NCBI GenBank assembly: GCA_001796515.1
Contig: MGMS01000029.1
Span: 1-38,911 of the forward strand
Direction: 5' to 3'
Source of the DNA: Chloroflexi bacterium RBG_13_51_36
GTDB lineage: Bacteria > Chloroflexota > Dehalococcoidia > GIF9 > AB-539-J10
Length of the DNA stretch: 38,911 nucleotides
A model generated the notes under the pieces. That model saw only the letters and a list, made by a program, of their open reading frames with translations. It ran no database searches and was not told the DNA's origin. Position numbers and translations under genes: made by a program. Every line of letters starts with the position of its first letter. The first letter of the stretch is position 1. Positions 15,252 to 23,202 of the stretch are shown one piece after another.

Positions 15252-15280
15252 TTGTCCTTTGTAACTGCCTAGGCTATAAT
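15252..15280 (+). promoter_or_regulatory. Sigma70-type promoter for the RadC-like / restriction-modification pair
   Basis: TTGTCC (15252-15257) and TATAAT (15275-15280) are separated by 17 bp, 36 nt upstream of the preferred start at 15316. Confidence 0.65.
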
Positions 15281-15315
15281 CTCATGACTGCCGATTCTCA
15301 ATGAGGGGATTTTTG

Positions 15316-15621
15316 ATGTCGGGGAAGCTTCAATGGCATCATGCTGGGGGTAAGCTCCGCGAGCTTGGTCCTGCGTCAGTTAGCGACGCCGAGCTCCTAG
15401 CCATCCTAATCTCGCCTGGCGTCAAGGACAGGCCAGCAGCAAAAATCGCCGAGGACGTTTTAGCCAAATTCGGCTCCTTCAAAGGAATGGCAAATCAGCC
15501 CTTGAGCAGATTGCTAGAGATAAAAGGACTCGGCGAGGTTAAAGCTATTAGAATTGCCGCCGCCTTTGAAATTGCCCGGCGCATCGTAAACGAGGTCTTG
15601 AAGGAACATGAGAAAGACTAA
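15316..15621 (+). CDS. RadC N-terminal (UPF0758 helix-hairpin-helix) protein lacking the JAB/MPN domain
   Basis: About 101 residues matching only the N-terminal part of RadC: RELGPASVSDAELLAILISPG, then KIAEDVLAKFGS, LLEIKGLGEVKAIRIAAAFE (the helix-hairpin-helix) and RRIVNEVL. The C-terminal metalloprotease-like domain of RadC is absent. ATG 15316 is preferred over ATG 15301 because GAGGGGA lies 6 nt before it. It overlaps the start of the large restriction-methylation gene by 14 bp, so the two are probably translated together. It may be a DNA-binding helper of that system. The role is inferred only from the overlap. Confidence 0.85.
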   Translation: MSGKLQWHHAGGKLRELGPASVSDAELLAILISPGVKDRPAAKIAEDVLAKFGSFKGMANQPLSRLLEIKGLGEVKAIRIAAAFEIARRIVNEVLKEHEKD

Positions 15622-18600
15622 GCCAGGACAGGTCAGGATTCCCAGCCCATTTGATACGACTGCTAGCAAAACCGAACGGTCAGCAGTGGCTGTCCTGATG
15701 CACTGGATGCGCCAGATTATTGAGAAGGAAAATCTGGATTTGGGGCTTCCCGATGTTGATACGTCCGGTGCTGATAGGAAGTCCCCCGATACTATCATCT
15801 ACGAGTCCCGGCGCAGCCAGAATGTGCTCTGTGTCATTGAAGCCAAACCCCCTTACTATGATGTTCTGGACTATGAGCAACTGAAAAAGCCCGCTTGGGA
15901 AAAAGCCAATAACCGGCGCGCCAAATATTTCGCCACCGCTAACTTTCAAGAGTTAGTCTGGTTCAATACCGAAAAGGCTAATGCCTTAAGACCACCTGAG
16001 GAGCAGGTTGTTGATAAGTATCACCTTTCCGAACTTGAGGACCTCAATTTCATTGAAGAGACAAGATACAAAGAAAGTATCATTAAGCAACTGGAAAGGT
16101 TTCTGACCAAGCTTTATGCCGTCCACACTGGCAAAGAGCCGGAACCTAAGCAGGCAATAGACGAATTCCTAATTTATCGACTCCACGATAAAGTAAGGAG
16201 ACTCTCCCGCTATTACGCTCCCTTGATTGAAGACCAATGCCATAAGGATAAAGCTTTCTCCTCCACACTCGGCAGGTGGTTTAATGACCAGAGCTGGAGT
16301 TTTGCGTGGCATCCCCAAGACTTTGACAAAGCGGCACGGCAGACGGCTTATCTGTTGGTGAACAAAATCCTTTTCTATGACCTCCTCCAGGCTAAGCGCC
16401 CCGAAAAGCTCGACCCGCTGCAAATTCCCCAGGGCTTAACCAAAGGGGCACAGCTTCAGAAGATACTGCAGAGCTTCTTTGATGAAGTCCTCGACATAGA
16501 CTACGAAACTATCTACACTACCGATTTTATTGATACCGTTGCCTTTCCTGACCAAAAAGAGGTTGTCGCGGAAGTAAAAGAGCTGATATCTATACTGCAG
16601 GAGTATGATTTCTCCAAACTCGGCTATGATATTATCGGCGGTATCTTCCAGAAACTCATCCCGCAGGACGAGCGCCATAATCTGGGGCAGTATTTCACCA
16701 ACCCGGACGTGGTTGACTTGATTCTCTGCTTCTGCCTGAAACAGGAAAGTGACAAGGTCTTTGACCCATCCTGTGGCGCCGGCACATTCCTAGTGAGAGC
16801 CTACCAGCATAAGAAGCTCATGAACCAATACTTAAAGCATGAAGACATTCTCGAGACCCTCTGGGGCAATGACATCGCCAAATTCCCCGCCCACCTCTCC
16901 ACCATAAACTTGGCTATAAATGACCTCTCCGTAGATAGTAACTACCCCAACATCATGCAGGAGGACTTTTTTGACCTCTTAACCACTGGAAAAGGATTTG
17001 AGTTGCCTCCTAGATGGCGTAAAGCTAGAGCCAGGACTCTTGCTGGAGAGAGGGAAATAGAGTACCCCCGCTACTTTGACTGCATTGTGGGCAATCCGCC
17101 CTATACCCGGCAGGAAGAGATGGCAGAGATTGCGCCGGAAGACCGCCGCTATAAAGAGACGACTATTGACAAAGCCCTCCAGGATACCAACGGCAGAAAG
17201 CTCGCCGATATCCCCAGGAGGGCCGGCATTTACGTCTACTTCTTTGTTCACGGCGCCAAGTTTCTCAGGAATGGCGGCCGGTTTGGCTTCGTTGTTTCGG
17301 AGTCATGGCTTGATGTGGAATACGGCAAAGGATTGCAGGAGTTCTTCCTGAAGAACTACAAAATCCTTGCCATTATCGGCAGTAAGGTTGAACGCTGGTT
17401 TGAAGACGCTGATATCAATACCTGCATCGTCATTCTGGAGAAGTGCAGTGGTGATGATAAGCGCCGTGAGCGGGGTGATAACCTGGTGCGCTTCGTCTAT
17501 CTCAAAAAGCCCCTGCGCTACTTCATCCCACCGGCACAGGATATCTGGGAAAAGCAGGTGGCAAGGATCAGCGCCATCAAAGACAGATTTATGAAGACCG
17601 TCCTCGCCCACAGCGACCTCTATGAAGGGGACGATTTCCGCATCTTCCCCAAGAGGCAGAAGGAGCTCTGGGAAGAGGGCTATGATGCCGAGGAGCAGGA
17701 ATACACCGGCGCCAAGTGGGGCAAGTACCTCCGGGCGCCGGATATCTTCTTCAAGATTCTGGAGAGGGGCAAGGGTAAACTAGTGCCGCTCAAGCAGATT
17801 GGCAAGGTTAGGCGTGGCTTTACGACTGGTGCCGACCCGTGGTTCTATGTCCATGATATAACCGATACTGCAACTCAGGGTGAACTCAGCACAATGGCTG
17901 CGCAAGCAAACTACAAGGGAAAGATTAGTGACTTACGCCTAATTCAAAGTGGTGACGGCTCAAAGTGGTTGGTGGAGCGCTCATTTGTCTACCCGGTGGC
18001 GAGAAACCCTGACGACTTCAGAAACATCTTAATTAAGACCGATGAGGTTGATAACTTTGTTATCAGCGTTAATGAGCCCCCAGCTAATATTAAGAGGAAA
18101 ATGGCATATAAGTACATTTCTCATGGGCAACGTAAGCCCTATAACATGGGGAAAGGCAGAAGGGAAATTCCCAGCAACACAAAAACGTGTTCCTCCCGCG
18201 CAAATTGGTATCAACTGCCCGATATCGCCCCAACGCTCCTGCTGTGGGAAAAGGCCTTTGACCGCTATCACCGTCACTTTTTGGCTGATAAGCCTATCTT
18301 AGCAAACCAGAGATTCTATCCCATTTACCCCAATGATGCAGAGGATACCGACCTAATAGCAGCATCCTTGAACTCACCAATCACTAGCCTATATCTTGAA
18401 TTCCAGAGAACCATCATGGGGCTTGGTGCGGTTGAAGCCACCGTAGACGAGGCCAAACAAAGTCTGGTTTTGAACCCAGACGTGGTTGATTCAACATTAG
18501 AGAATAGAGTTAAAAAGACTCTGAGCCGATTAGCGGGTAGACCTGTTGAGTCCGTCTTCTCCGAGCTTGGTGCCAGTTCGCCAGATGAGGTCTCGCTGGA

Positions 18601-19198
18601 CAAAGTTAAGCCGGACCGCCGTGAGTTGGATAATATTATCATGGGCAACATTTTGGACTTAACCAATGAAGAACAGATTGAGGTCTACCGGGCGGTAATT
18701 GACCTTGTGAAATCGAGGCTAGAAAAAGCCAAGAGCTTGGGCAAGCGCAAAAAGACCAAAGAAGGCGTTGATATTGACCTGGTAGTAAAACTCGTTATGG
18801 AAAAGGTGGGCGATGAGACCCTGGGCAGGTTTTATGCAGAAAGAGTCTTGAGCCAGTCGTCTCTGGAGACCAAAAGCCTGCCCCCTGCCGACGGTGATGT
18901 CAGTATAAAGCAAACTCTTATGGGCTGGCGGCTCTATTCCGGTAAACAGAGCATAGACTGTGCCTCAGAGCTGGAAGCTCGCTACCTGAAAGTGTGGCTG
19001 GAAGCTGGCTTAGACGAAGTCAAAGTTCCTCAGAACGAAGGCTACTTAGAAGCTATTGTCCCGGAGCTGGAAGGCCTGAAACAGAAGATAGATGAGATAA
19101 TAGCGCCCTACCTGAACTCCATCGTCAACGTCACGACTAAGGACAGAATCATGCGCCAGCTATGGGCGGAGATAACCGGAGGCGTGCGAGGCGAATAA
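15608..19198 (+). CDS. Type IIG-like fused restriction-methyltransferase
   Basis: An 1196-residue single-chain enzyme. An N-terminal PD-(D/E)XK nuclease is indicated by P60-D61 and E78-A-K80 (CVIEAKPP). A helical linker (about 170-360) leads to an N6-adenine methyltransferase with motif I DPSCGAGTFLVRA near residue 385 and motif IV NPPY near 495. A target-recognition region (about 700-960) and a C-terminal helical part ending near TGGVRGE follow. Cleavage, methylation and recognition in one chain define type IIG enzymes; a BREX/PglX-type methyltransferase is less likely because the nuclease domain is present. It is co-transcribed with the RadC-like protein. The first array repeat begins 8 nt after its stop. 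Confidence 0.9.
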   Translation: MRKTKPGQVRIPSPFDTTASKTERSAVAVLMHWMRQIIEKENLDLGLPDVDTSGADRKSPDTIIYESRRSQNVLCVIEAKPPYYDVLDYEQLKKPAWEKANNRRAKYFATANFQELVWFNTEKANALRPPEEQVVDKYHLSELEDLNFIEETRYKESIIKQLERFLTKLYAVHTGKEPEPKQAIDEFLIYRLHDKVRRLSRYYAPLIEDQCHKDKAFSSTLGRWFNDQSWSFAWHPQDFDKAARQTAYLLVNKILFYDLLQAKRPEKLDPLQIPQGLTKGAQLQKILQSFFDEVLDIDYETIYTTDFIDTVAFPDQKEVVAEVKELISILQEYDFSKLGYDIIGGIFQKLIPQDERHNLGQYFTNPDVVDLILCFCLKQESDKVFDPSCGAGTFLVRAYQHKKLMNQYLKHEDILETLWGNDIAKFPAHLSTINLAINDLSVDSNYPNIMQEDFFDLLTTGKGFELPPRWRKARARTLAGEREIEYPRYFDCIVGNPPYTRQEEMAEIAPEDRRYKETTIDKALQDTNGRKLADIPRRAGIYVYFFVHGAKFLRNGGRFGFVVSESWLDVEYGKGLQEFFLKNYKILAIIGSKVERWFEDADINTCIVILEKCSGDDKRRERGDNLVRFVYLKKPLRYFIPPAQDIWEKQVARISAIKDRFMKTVLAHSDLYEGDDFRIFPKRQKELWEEGYDAEEQEYTGAKWGKYLRAPDIFFKILERGKGKLVPLKQIGKVRRGFTTGADPWFYVHDITDTATQGELSTMAAQANYKGKISDLRLIQSGDGSKWLVERSFVYPVARNPDDFRNILIKTDEVDNFVISVNEPPANIKRKMAYKYISHGQRKPYNMGKGRREIPSNTKTCSSRANWYQLPDIAPTLLLWEKAFDRYHRHFLADKPILANQRFYPIYPNDAEDTDLIAASLNSPITSLYLEFQRTIMGLGAVEATVDEAKQSLVLNPDVVDSTLENRVKKTLSRLAGRPVESVFSELGASSPDEVSLDKVKPDRRELDNIIMGNILDLTNEEQIEVYRAVIDLVKSRLEKAKSLGKRKKTKEGVDIDLVVKLVMEKVGDETLGRFYAERVLSQSSLETKSLPPADGDVSIKQTLMGWRLYSGKQSIDCASELEARYLKVWLEAGLDEVKVPQNEGYLEAIVPELEGLKQKIDEIIAPYLNSIVNVTTKDRIMRQLWAEITGGVRGE

Positions 19199-19205
19199 CC
19201 TGGGC

Positions 19206-19268
19206 GAATTCCAGGGACACCATACCAATCAGGCCTGCCACAAATCAGGTATTATGTCCCGGAATACC
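19206..19268 (+). repeat. Array hairpin repeat R1
   Basis: The best-preserved copy. Arms ATTCCAGGGACA (19208-19219) and TGTCCCGGAAT (19255-19265) pair with one bulged A. A 2x2 internal loop follows, then ATACC (19222-19226) pairs with GGTAT (19248-19252). The ~21-nt apical region holds the conserved CAGGCCTGCCACAAATCA. It lies 8 nt after the restriction enzyme stop. Confidence 0.9.
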
Positions 19269-19306
19269 GAAGCCAGATCGCTTAATCTACATAACATGAG
19301 ACACTT

Positions 19307-19335
19307 TTGACTCGTGCTACCGTTCATGTTACACT
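19307..19335 (+). promoter_or_regulatory. Sigma70-type promoter upstream of the HD-like gene
   Basis: TTGACT (19307-19312), 17-bp spacer, TACACT (19330-19335), 65 nt upstream of the ATG at 19401. Confidence 0.6.
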
Positions 19336-19400
19336 CTTGAGAAGATACTACGTGGATAAGAACCGTGCGACGCGATACCTAGAATCTGAATAAGAGAGCT

Positions 19401-21431
19401 ATGGGAAAGCGATTTGACGAGATACGAGCAATTGAGACAGAGTATATAGACCCCCTTTATGGTATCTATAGAATAGACGAACCATTTGCTTCAACGCTAA
19501 ATCATGCCGCAATACAAAATCAAATAGAGAGACTCCGAAATATCAAGAGCCTTGGGCTCATATTTCATTTCTTCCCTGCTGGAAATCACACAAAGTGGGA
19601 ACACTATCTAGGCATGTATAGTGTTGCAAAGAATATGAAGTACGGTCTTAATAAACCGGAAAGGGAAGAACTTGAATGGTTGTGCCTACTCCGAGGACTT
19701 GGTCACTTACCGTGCACGTATGTAAGTGCCTCGGCTGTTTTCATGGCGATTAAGCTTTCCAGTGGTTTTGAGAGGAGACTGCGGGCTCTCATTCGTCCAA
19801 TAGCAAGTAAGATTTGCAGTGGCTGCAACGACGGAGAATATTGTTCCGATAAACCCAACGTTGCTATATTCGAGAATCATGGTTATGAGGCGTTGCGCGG
19901 CGCGTTGTCCGCTCGCAAGCTGATACGACTCCCGAGCGAGATTGACATAGGTCATAGGGATTCGCTAGCGCGCGGATGCGTATGCCCAAAGAGCCGGTCA
20001 TACCGAATATGCAATGCCATATCACGTTATGACTATATGCAGAGAGACCTATATCATACAGGCTTAGCCAGATTCAATATGAGTTGTGATGAAGCCTTTA
20101 GAACGCTCAATGATGGCGTTGATACTCTAGAAGCATCTCCTCCGATGAGGCTTCTGGATGAACTTTACGACTACCTGGTTGACTCACTCTACTTGCGGCC
20201 AGACATAGCTTGTTGCGAGTCATTGCTGGCAAAATTACTGGCCGCTAAGCTGTGTGCCGGAGAGATAGACCTAGATGCACTAATTGAGTACGATGACATG
20301 TCCTTGATGCGCAACCTCGAAATGGCCCTTCGTAGCAGCCCGATGGCTTATGTGAAGGAGCACCCTGCAGTGTTTATCTTCCGTGTAGATATACCAATAC
20401 ACTGGTTTGACACATTAAATCCTACGGCCTTGGAGATGCAATTGCTCGGTGCAAAAGGCAGTCAAAAAAGGAAACTGCTAACTTATCCGGAAGAAGACGG
20501 GGCTATCTTGTCGGTTCACCATATGTGGGATGATCCTGAAGGCGGGCCCATTTTCAGGGTGATTCTGAACGTCGTGCAGGCTAGCAAGAAGATTCGGCCG
20601 GCAGTTTCCATCGCATTTAGTTTAAGAGACAGGTTCTTGGGTCATAGGCTGGAAGATAGCCTCAAATTGCCAGAGCAGATCTTGGCCTACGCCCTTGGCC
20701 GGAAGAGAATAACCCACGATGACAGTCGAGTTCGAGCTTCTCTATCAAGCATGTTTAAAGCTATTGGTGAGGGCGAGGCTAATAAAGTAATTTGGGACAC
20801 CTATGATATTCTGTTACGCTGCGCGGACCGCAAGGACCTTGATATTCCACCGGTAGCTAGGCGCTTTTGGCGAATGCTCCAACATCCGGCACGCATGAGG
20901 TCCCGTTCCTTAAGAGGCGAAGAGTTAGGACGAGTCTGGGAAGTAATGCTTACTGGCCTATGTAATATAGCCTCAAATCCGAACATATTTGGTGAAGCGT
21001 GGGTTCCGATTTTTGGGCAACTGAGTCATCTTGTGCGTAGTGGCGCTAACAGCGATGGCGAAGTCTATGAAGCACTGGCCTATGCGAGCGAACTGGTCTC
21101 GGCTAAGAGAGGCAGACCCAGAGCGGTGCTTCCCTCCATGAGGTTTGATACCGACAAAGATAATCGGAATGACAAAGGAGACTCAAAGAATGAGATAGAC
21201 GTTGTCTCACTCGAACTCTGGCCGGAAAGCGTGGAAATAAGAATGATCGAATGCACGAAGATGGGAAGCGCTGGCAAAGCCACAGATGACCACAGCAAGC
21301 TTGAACGATTCAAGGGGATACTCGAATCGCAGCGCTTTAGCGATTTGAAGGTTTCCATTAAAGTTGTCAGTAATTCCCAAGTAGGGAAGGATTTTGTTTC
21401 TATAGGCAAGCTCTTAAAGCCCGGCTCCTGA
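19401..21431 (+). CDS. SAMHD1/dGTPase-like HD-domain protein with degenerate HD dyad and Cys clusters
   Basis: A 676-residue protein. Residues ~40-75 (IERLRNIKSLG...FFPAGNHTKWEHYLGMY) closely follow the start of SAMHD1-like HD domains, including His68. Where the family has LCHDLGHGPFSH, this protein has LLRGLGHLPCTY (95-107), so the metal-binding His-Asp pair is replaced by Arg98-Gly99. The distal DYMQRDLYHTG (211-221) is kept. Cysteines C139-x2-C142-x5-C148 and C193-x-C195-x8-C204 may form an inserted zinc site. The remaining ~450 residues match nothing I recognise. It lies between array repeats R1 and R2 with its own promoter. It could be a nucleotide-sensing or defence protein rather than an active hydrolase; that is inference. 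Confidence 0.75.
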   Translation: MGKRFDEIRAIETEYIDPLYGIYRIDEPFASTLNHAAIQNQIERLRNIKSLGLIFHFFPAGNHTKWEHYLGMYSVAKNMKYGLNKPEREELEWLCLLRGLGHLPCTYVSASAVFMAIKLSSGFERRLRALIRPIASKICSGCNDGEYCSDKPNVAIFENHGYEALRGALSARKLIRLPSEIDIGHRDSLARGCVCPKSRSYRICNAISRYDYMQRDLYHTGLARFNMSCDEAFRTLNDGVDTLEASPPMRLLDELYDYLVDSLYLRPDIACCESLLAKLLAAKLCAGEIDLDALIEYDDMSLMRNLEMALRSSPMAYVKEHPAVFIFRVDIPIHWFDTLNPTALEMQLLGAKGSQKRKLLTYPEEDGAILSVHHMWDDPEGGPIFRVILNVVQASKKIRPAVSIAFSLRDRFLGHRLEDSLKLPEQILAYALGRKRITHDDSRVRASLSSMFKAIGEGEANKVIWDTYDILLRCADRKDLDIPPVARRFWRMLQHPARMRSRSLRGEELGRVWEVMLTGLCNIASNPNIFGEAWVPIFGQLSHLVRSGANSDGEVYEALAYASELVSAKRGRPRAVLPSMRFDTDKDNRNDKGDSKNEIDVVSLELWPESVEIRMIECTKMGSAGKATDDHSKLERFKGILESQRFSDLKVSIKVVSNSQVGKDFVSIGKLLKPGS

Positions 21432-21499
21432 TTCTAGGTATTTCTTGCTTTCTGGGAATACGATGTTTGTCTATCATGCTTTGCTTCCTTTCCCCAGGG

Positions 21500-21560
21500 A
21501 ATTCCAGAGACACCGTACCAACCAGGCCTGCCACAAATCAGGTATTATGGTCCCAATATA
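21500..21560 (+). repeat. Array hairpin repeat R2
   Basis: GAATTCCAGAGACACCGTACC, quoted as its first 20-base part, then the core CAGGCCTGCCACAAATCAGG and a diverged right arm GGTCCCAATATAC. It lies 69 nt after the HD gene stop, in the same orientation as R1. The rest of the 350-bp gap before the nuclease gene holds only the promoter at 21722. Confidence 0.85.
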
Positions 21561-21721
21561 CTACCTATAACCGCTCCTGGTATCGCTTTTCCATAAACGC
21601 TCAATTCTCACAATGACCCCTAAGAACAGAATATGAACATCCCTGACTTTAGCGTGGTGTCGGTAGAGACGGTAGAGAATCAAGGACAATAGTTCAGGTA
21701 TCTACTAGTACTATTTCCCTA

Positions 21722-21750
21722 TTGATATACCGCTCAGTATTACATAGAAT
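21722..21750 (+). promoter_or_regulatory. Sigma70-type promoter upstream of the PD-(D/E)XK gene
   Basis: TTGATA (21722-21727), 17-bp spacer, TAGAAT (21745-21750), 32 nt before the TTG start at 21782. Confidence 0.65.
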
Positions 21751-21781
21751 GAATCTGTGATCTTGCGATCAGGAGTTTGAA

Positions 21782-22288
21782 TTGGGCGTACTTACAAGAG
21801 TTGTTAAGGCGGCTTGGGCAGAGATGAATAAGCCCAAGACATACGTCAAAGGCGACGAGTTCGAGGACTACGTCCGTCAACGCCTATTTCCCAAGGAACG
21901 TTACGACCTACTGCATCGAACGCATGATTACCGAGCCAACGAAAGTGACTTCGTCGAAACCTCGAAGGAACCCGATTTCAGGTTCAGATCGAGGAGAAGC
22001 GGTCGGGAATTCTTAGTCGAGGCTAAATACAGGTCACGACTCTACGACGGGGCTGTCGAGTGGTGTAAACCTTACCAGTTGGAGAGATACAAGAAAATCA
22101 ACAGGGCCACGCTGGTATTTATTGCCATCGGTCTGGGTGGGCTTCCCTCGTCGCCCGGGCATGTATACTTAGTACCCGTGAGGGAGATTCCGTACAGAAG
22201 CCTTTTCCCATCCTTCCTGAGGGAGTATGAAGTACGGGCTGGCCAGTGGGTCAACGTGGACAGGATTCTTGACCAGGCTACGGGTTAG
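21782..22288 (+). CDS. Stand-alone PD-(D/E)XK nuclease-fold protein
   Basis: A 168-residue protein with a restriction-endonuclease-like core: a helix with KGDEFEDYVRQRLFP, then EPDFRFRSRRSGREFLVEAKYRS, giving D and ExK at the expected spacing (PDFRF ... VEAK). The QLERYKKIN helix and VFIAIGLGG strand then follow. Similar small proteins resemble type IV restriction or Holliday-junction-resolvase-like nucleases. TTG is chosen as start because AGGAG lies 6 nt upstream. It lies alone between repeats R2 and R3 with its own promoter, so any partner would act in trans. The target is unknown. Confidence 0.75.
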   Translation: MGVLTRVVKAAWAEMNKPKTYVKGDEFEDYVRQRLFPKERYDLLHRTHDYRANESDFVETSKEPDFRFRSRRSGREFLVEAKYRSRLYDGAVEWCKPYQLERYKKINRATLVFIAIGLGGLPSSPGHVYLVPVREIPYRSLFPSFLREYEVRAGQWVNVDRILDQATG

Positions 22289-22300
22289 AAGAATCCTGGC

Positions 22301-22388
22301 GAATTCCGAAAGACACCATACCGATCCCCGATTTAATAGGGGACCAGTCAGGCCTGCCACAAATCCGGCACTATCTCCCTGGAATACC
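22301..22388 (+). repeat. Array hairpin repeat R3 (expanded copy)
   Basis: GAATTCCGAAAGACACCATA at the left and CTCCCTGGAATACC at the right frame the usual core. About 25 bp containing CCCCGATTTAATAGGGG, itself a small hairpin, is inserted after ATACCGAT. It begins 13 nt after the nuclease stop. The remaining gap to 22615 contains an isolated TATAAT (22524-22529) but no gene. Confidence 0.85.
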
Positions 22389-22615
22389 GTCGACAGGCCT
22401 GACTTCCGTCTGAAAGTGCGGTATTGATTATGGCCGCCGGTTGACTTACTATGGACAAAACAAGCGGGGTCTGACTGGAGGCCGAGCTTGTGGAGAGAGG
22501 GGGGAACCCGGGAATATCCTGGCTATAATAGGGAGACTGCACAGACTGATAGAGTAGCTGGTCCCCTGATGGGAGACATCGGACTGAATATTGCCGTTTC
22601 GTTAATCGAATTCAT

Positions 22616-23125
22616 ATGACCTCAACCACTGGCAGATTGCGACTACCGCTAGCATATATTGTGCTGATAATCCTTCTGGCAGCAGCCATCTTGCTTCCAT
22701 TTGGCTACGCTTTGGATATTGGACCTGGCCCAAACAGTGTTCGAGCAGTAGTTTGGGAGTATATCGATGCTACCTGGTTTTCCGGGTTCCGGTTTGTTCG
22801 GTTCGGTCAAGTTCTTGACGCCCTCTTGCTTACGCTCCCAACATATTTCTTCATATTTCAGCTGTTCATTCTGTATAGGACCTCATTGCGGCCGAAGCGG
22901 ATGTGGCTTGCGGGCATCTTGGGCGCTTTGTTCCCGGGCCTGGTCTCGCTGTTTCTTGTCATAGGGTGGCTTCAAGGATGGACTCAACCACCTCCACCTA
23001 GTGACCTTCGTTTCCCGGTATACATCCCCATCCCTGCGGCTCTGGTAATGGCCATAATCCTCTTGAAAGTGTTTCCTGCTAAGAAGATAGATGAAGCGAA
23101 GCTCGCCAAGCACCGCCTGGAGTGA
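22616..23125 (+). CDS. Four-helix membrane protein, unknown function
   Basis: A 169-residue protein with hydrophobic segments near residues 10-33 (LAYIVLIILLAAAILLPFGY), 64-87 (LDALLLTLPTYFFIFQLFIL), 97-118 (GILGALFPGLVSLFLVIGWL) and 136-153 (PIPAALVMAIILLKVF). A short basic C-terminus is presumably cytoplasmic. No conserved polar motif suggests enzymatic activity. No clear ribosome-binding site precedes ATG 22616. It stands alone between R3 and R4; R4 starts 3 nt after its stop. Confidence 0.7.
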   Translation: MTSTTGRLRLPLAYIVLIILLAAAILLPFGYALDIGPGPNSVRAVVWEYIDATWFSGFRFVRFGQVLDALLLTLPTYFFIFQLFILYRTSLRPKRMWLAGILGALFPGLVSLFLVIGWLQGWTQPPPPSDLRFPVYIPIPAALVMAIILLKVFPAKKIDEAKLAKHRLE

Positions 23126-23127
23126 GC

Positions 23128-23190
23128 AATCCCAGGGACACTATACCGGTCAGGCCTGCCGCAGATCAGGCGTTATGACCCCAGAATACC
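23128..23190 (+). repeat. Array hairpin repeat R4
   Basis: CAATCCCAGGGACACTATAC, core CAGGCCTGCCGCAGATCAGG, right arm TGACCCCAGAATACC. It starts 3 nt after the membrane protein stop and 13 nt before the 3' end of the converging hydrolase gene. Confidence 0.85.
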
Positions 23191-23202
23191 GGCAACTGCA
23201 TA

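Noticed and set aside
22441-22529. Promoter from TTGACT (22441) and TATAAT (22524)
   Set aside because: The two boxes are far too distant from each other, and no good -35 lies 16-18 bp before the TATAAT.
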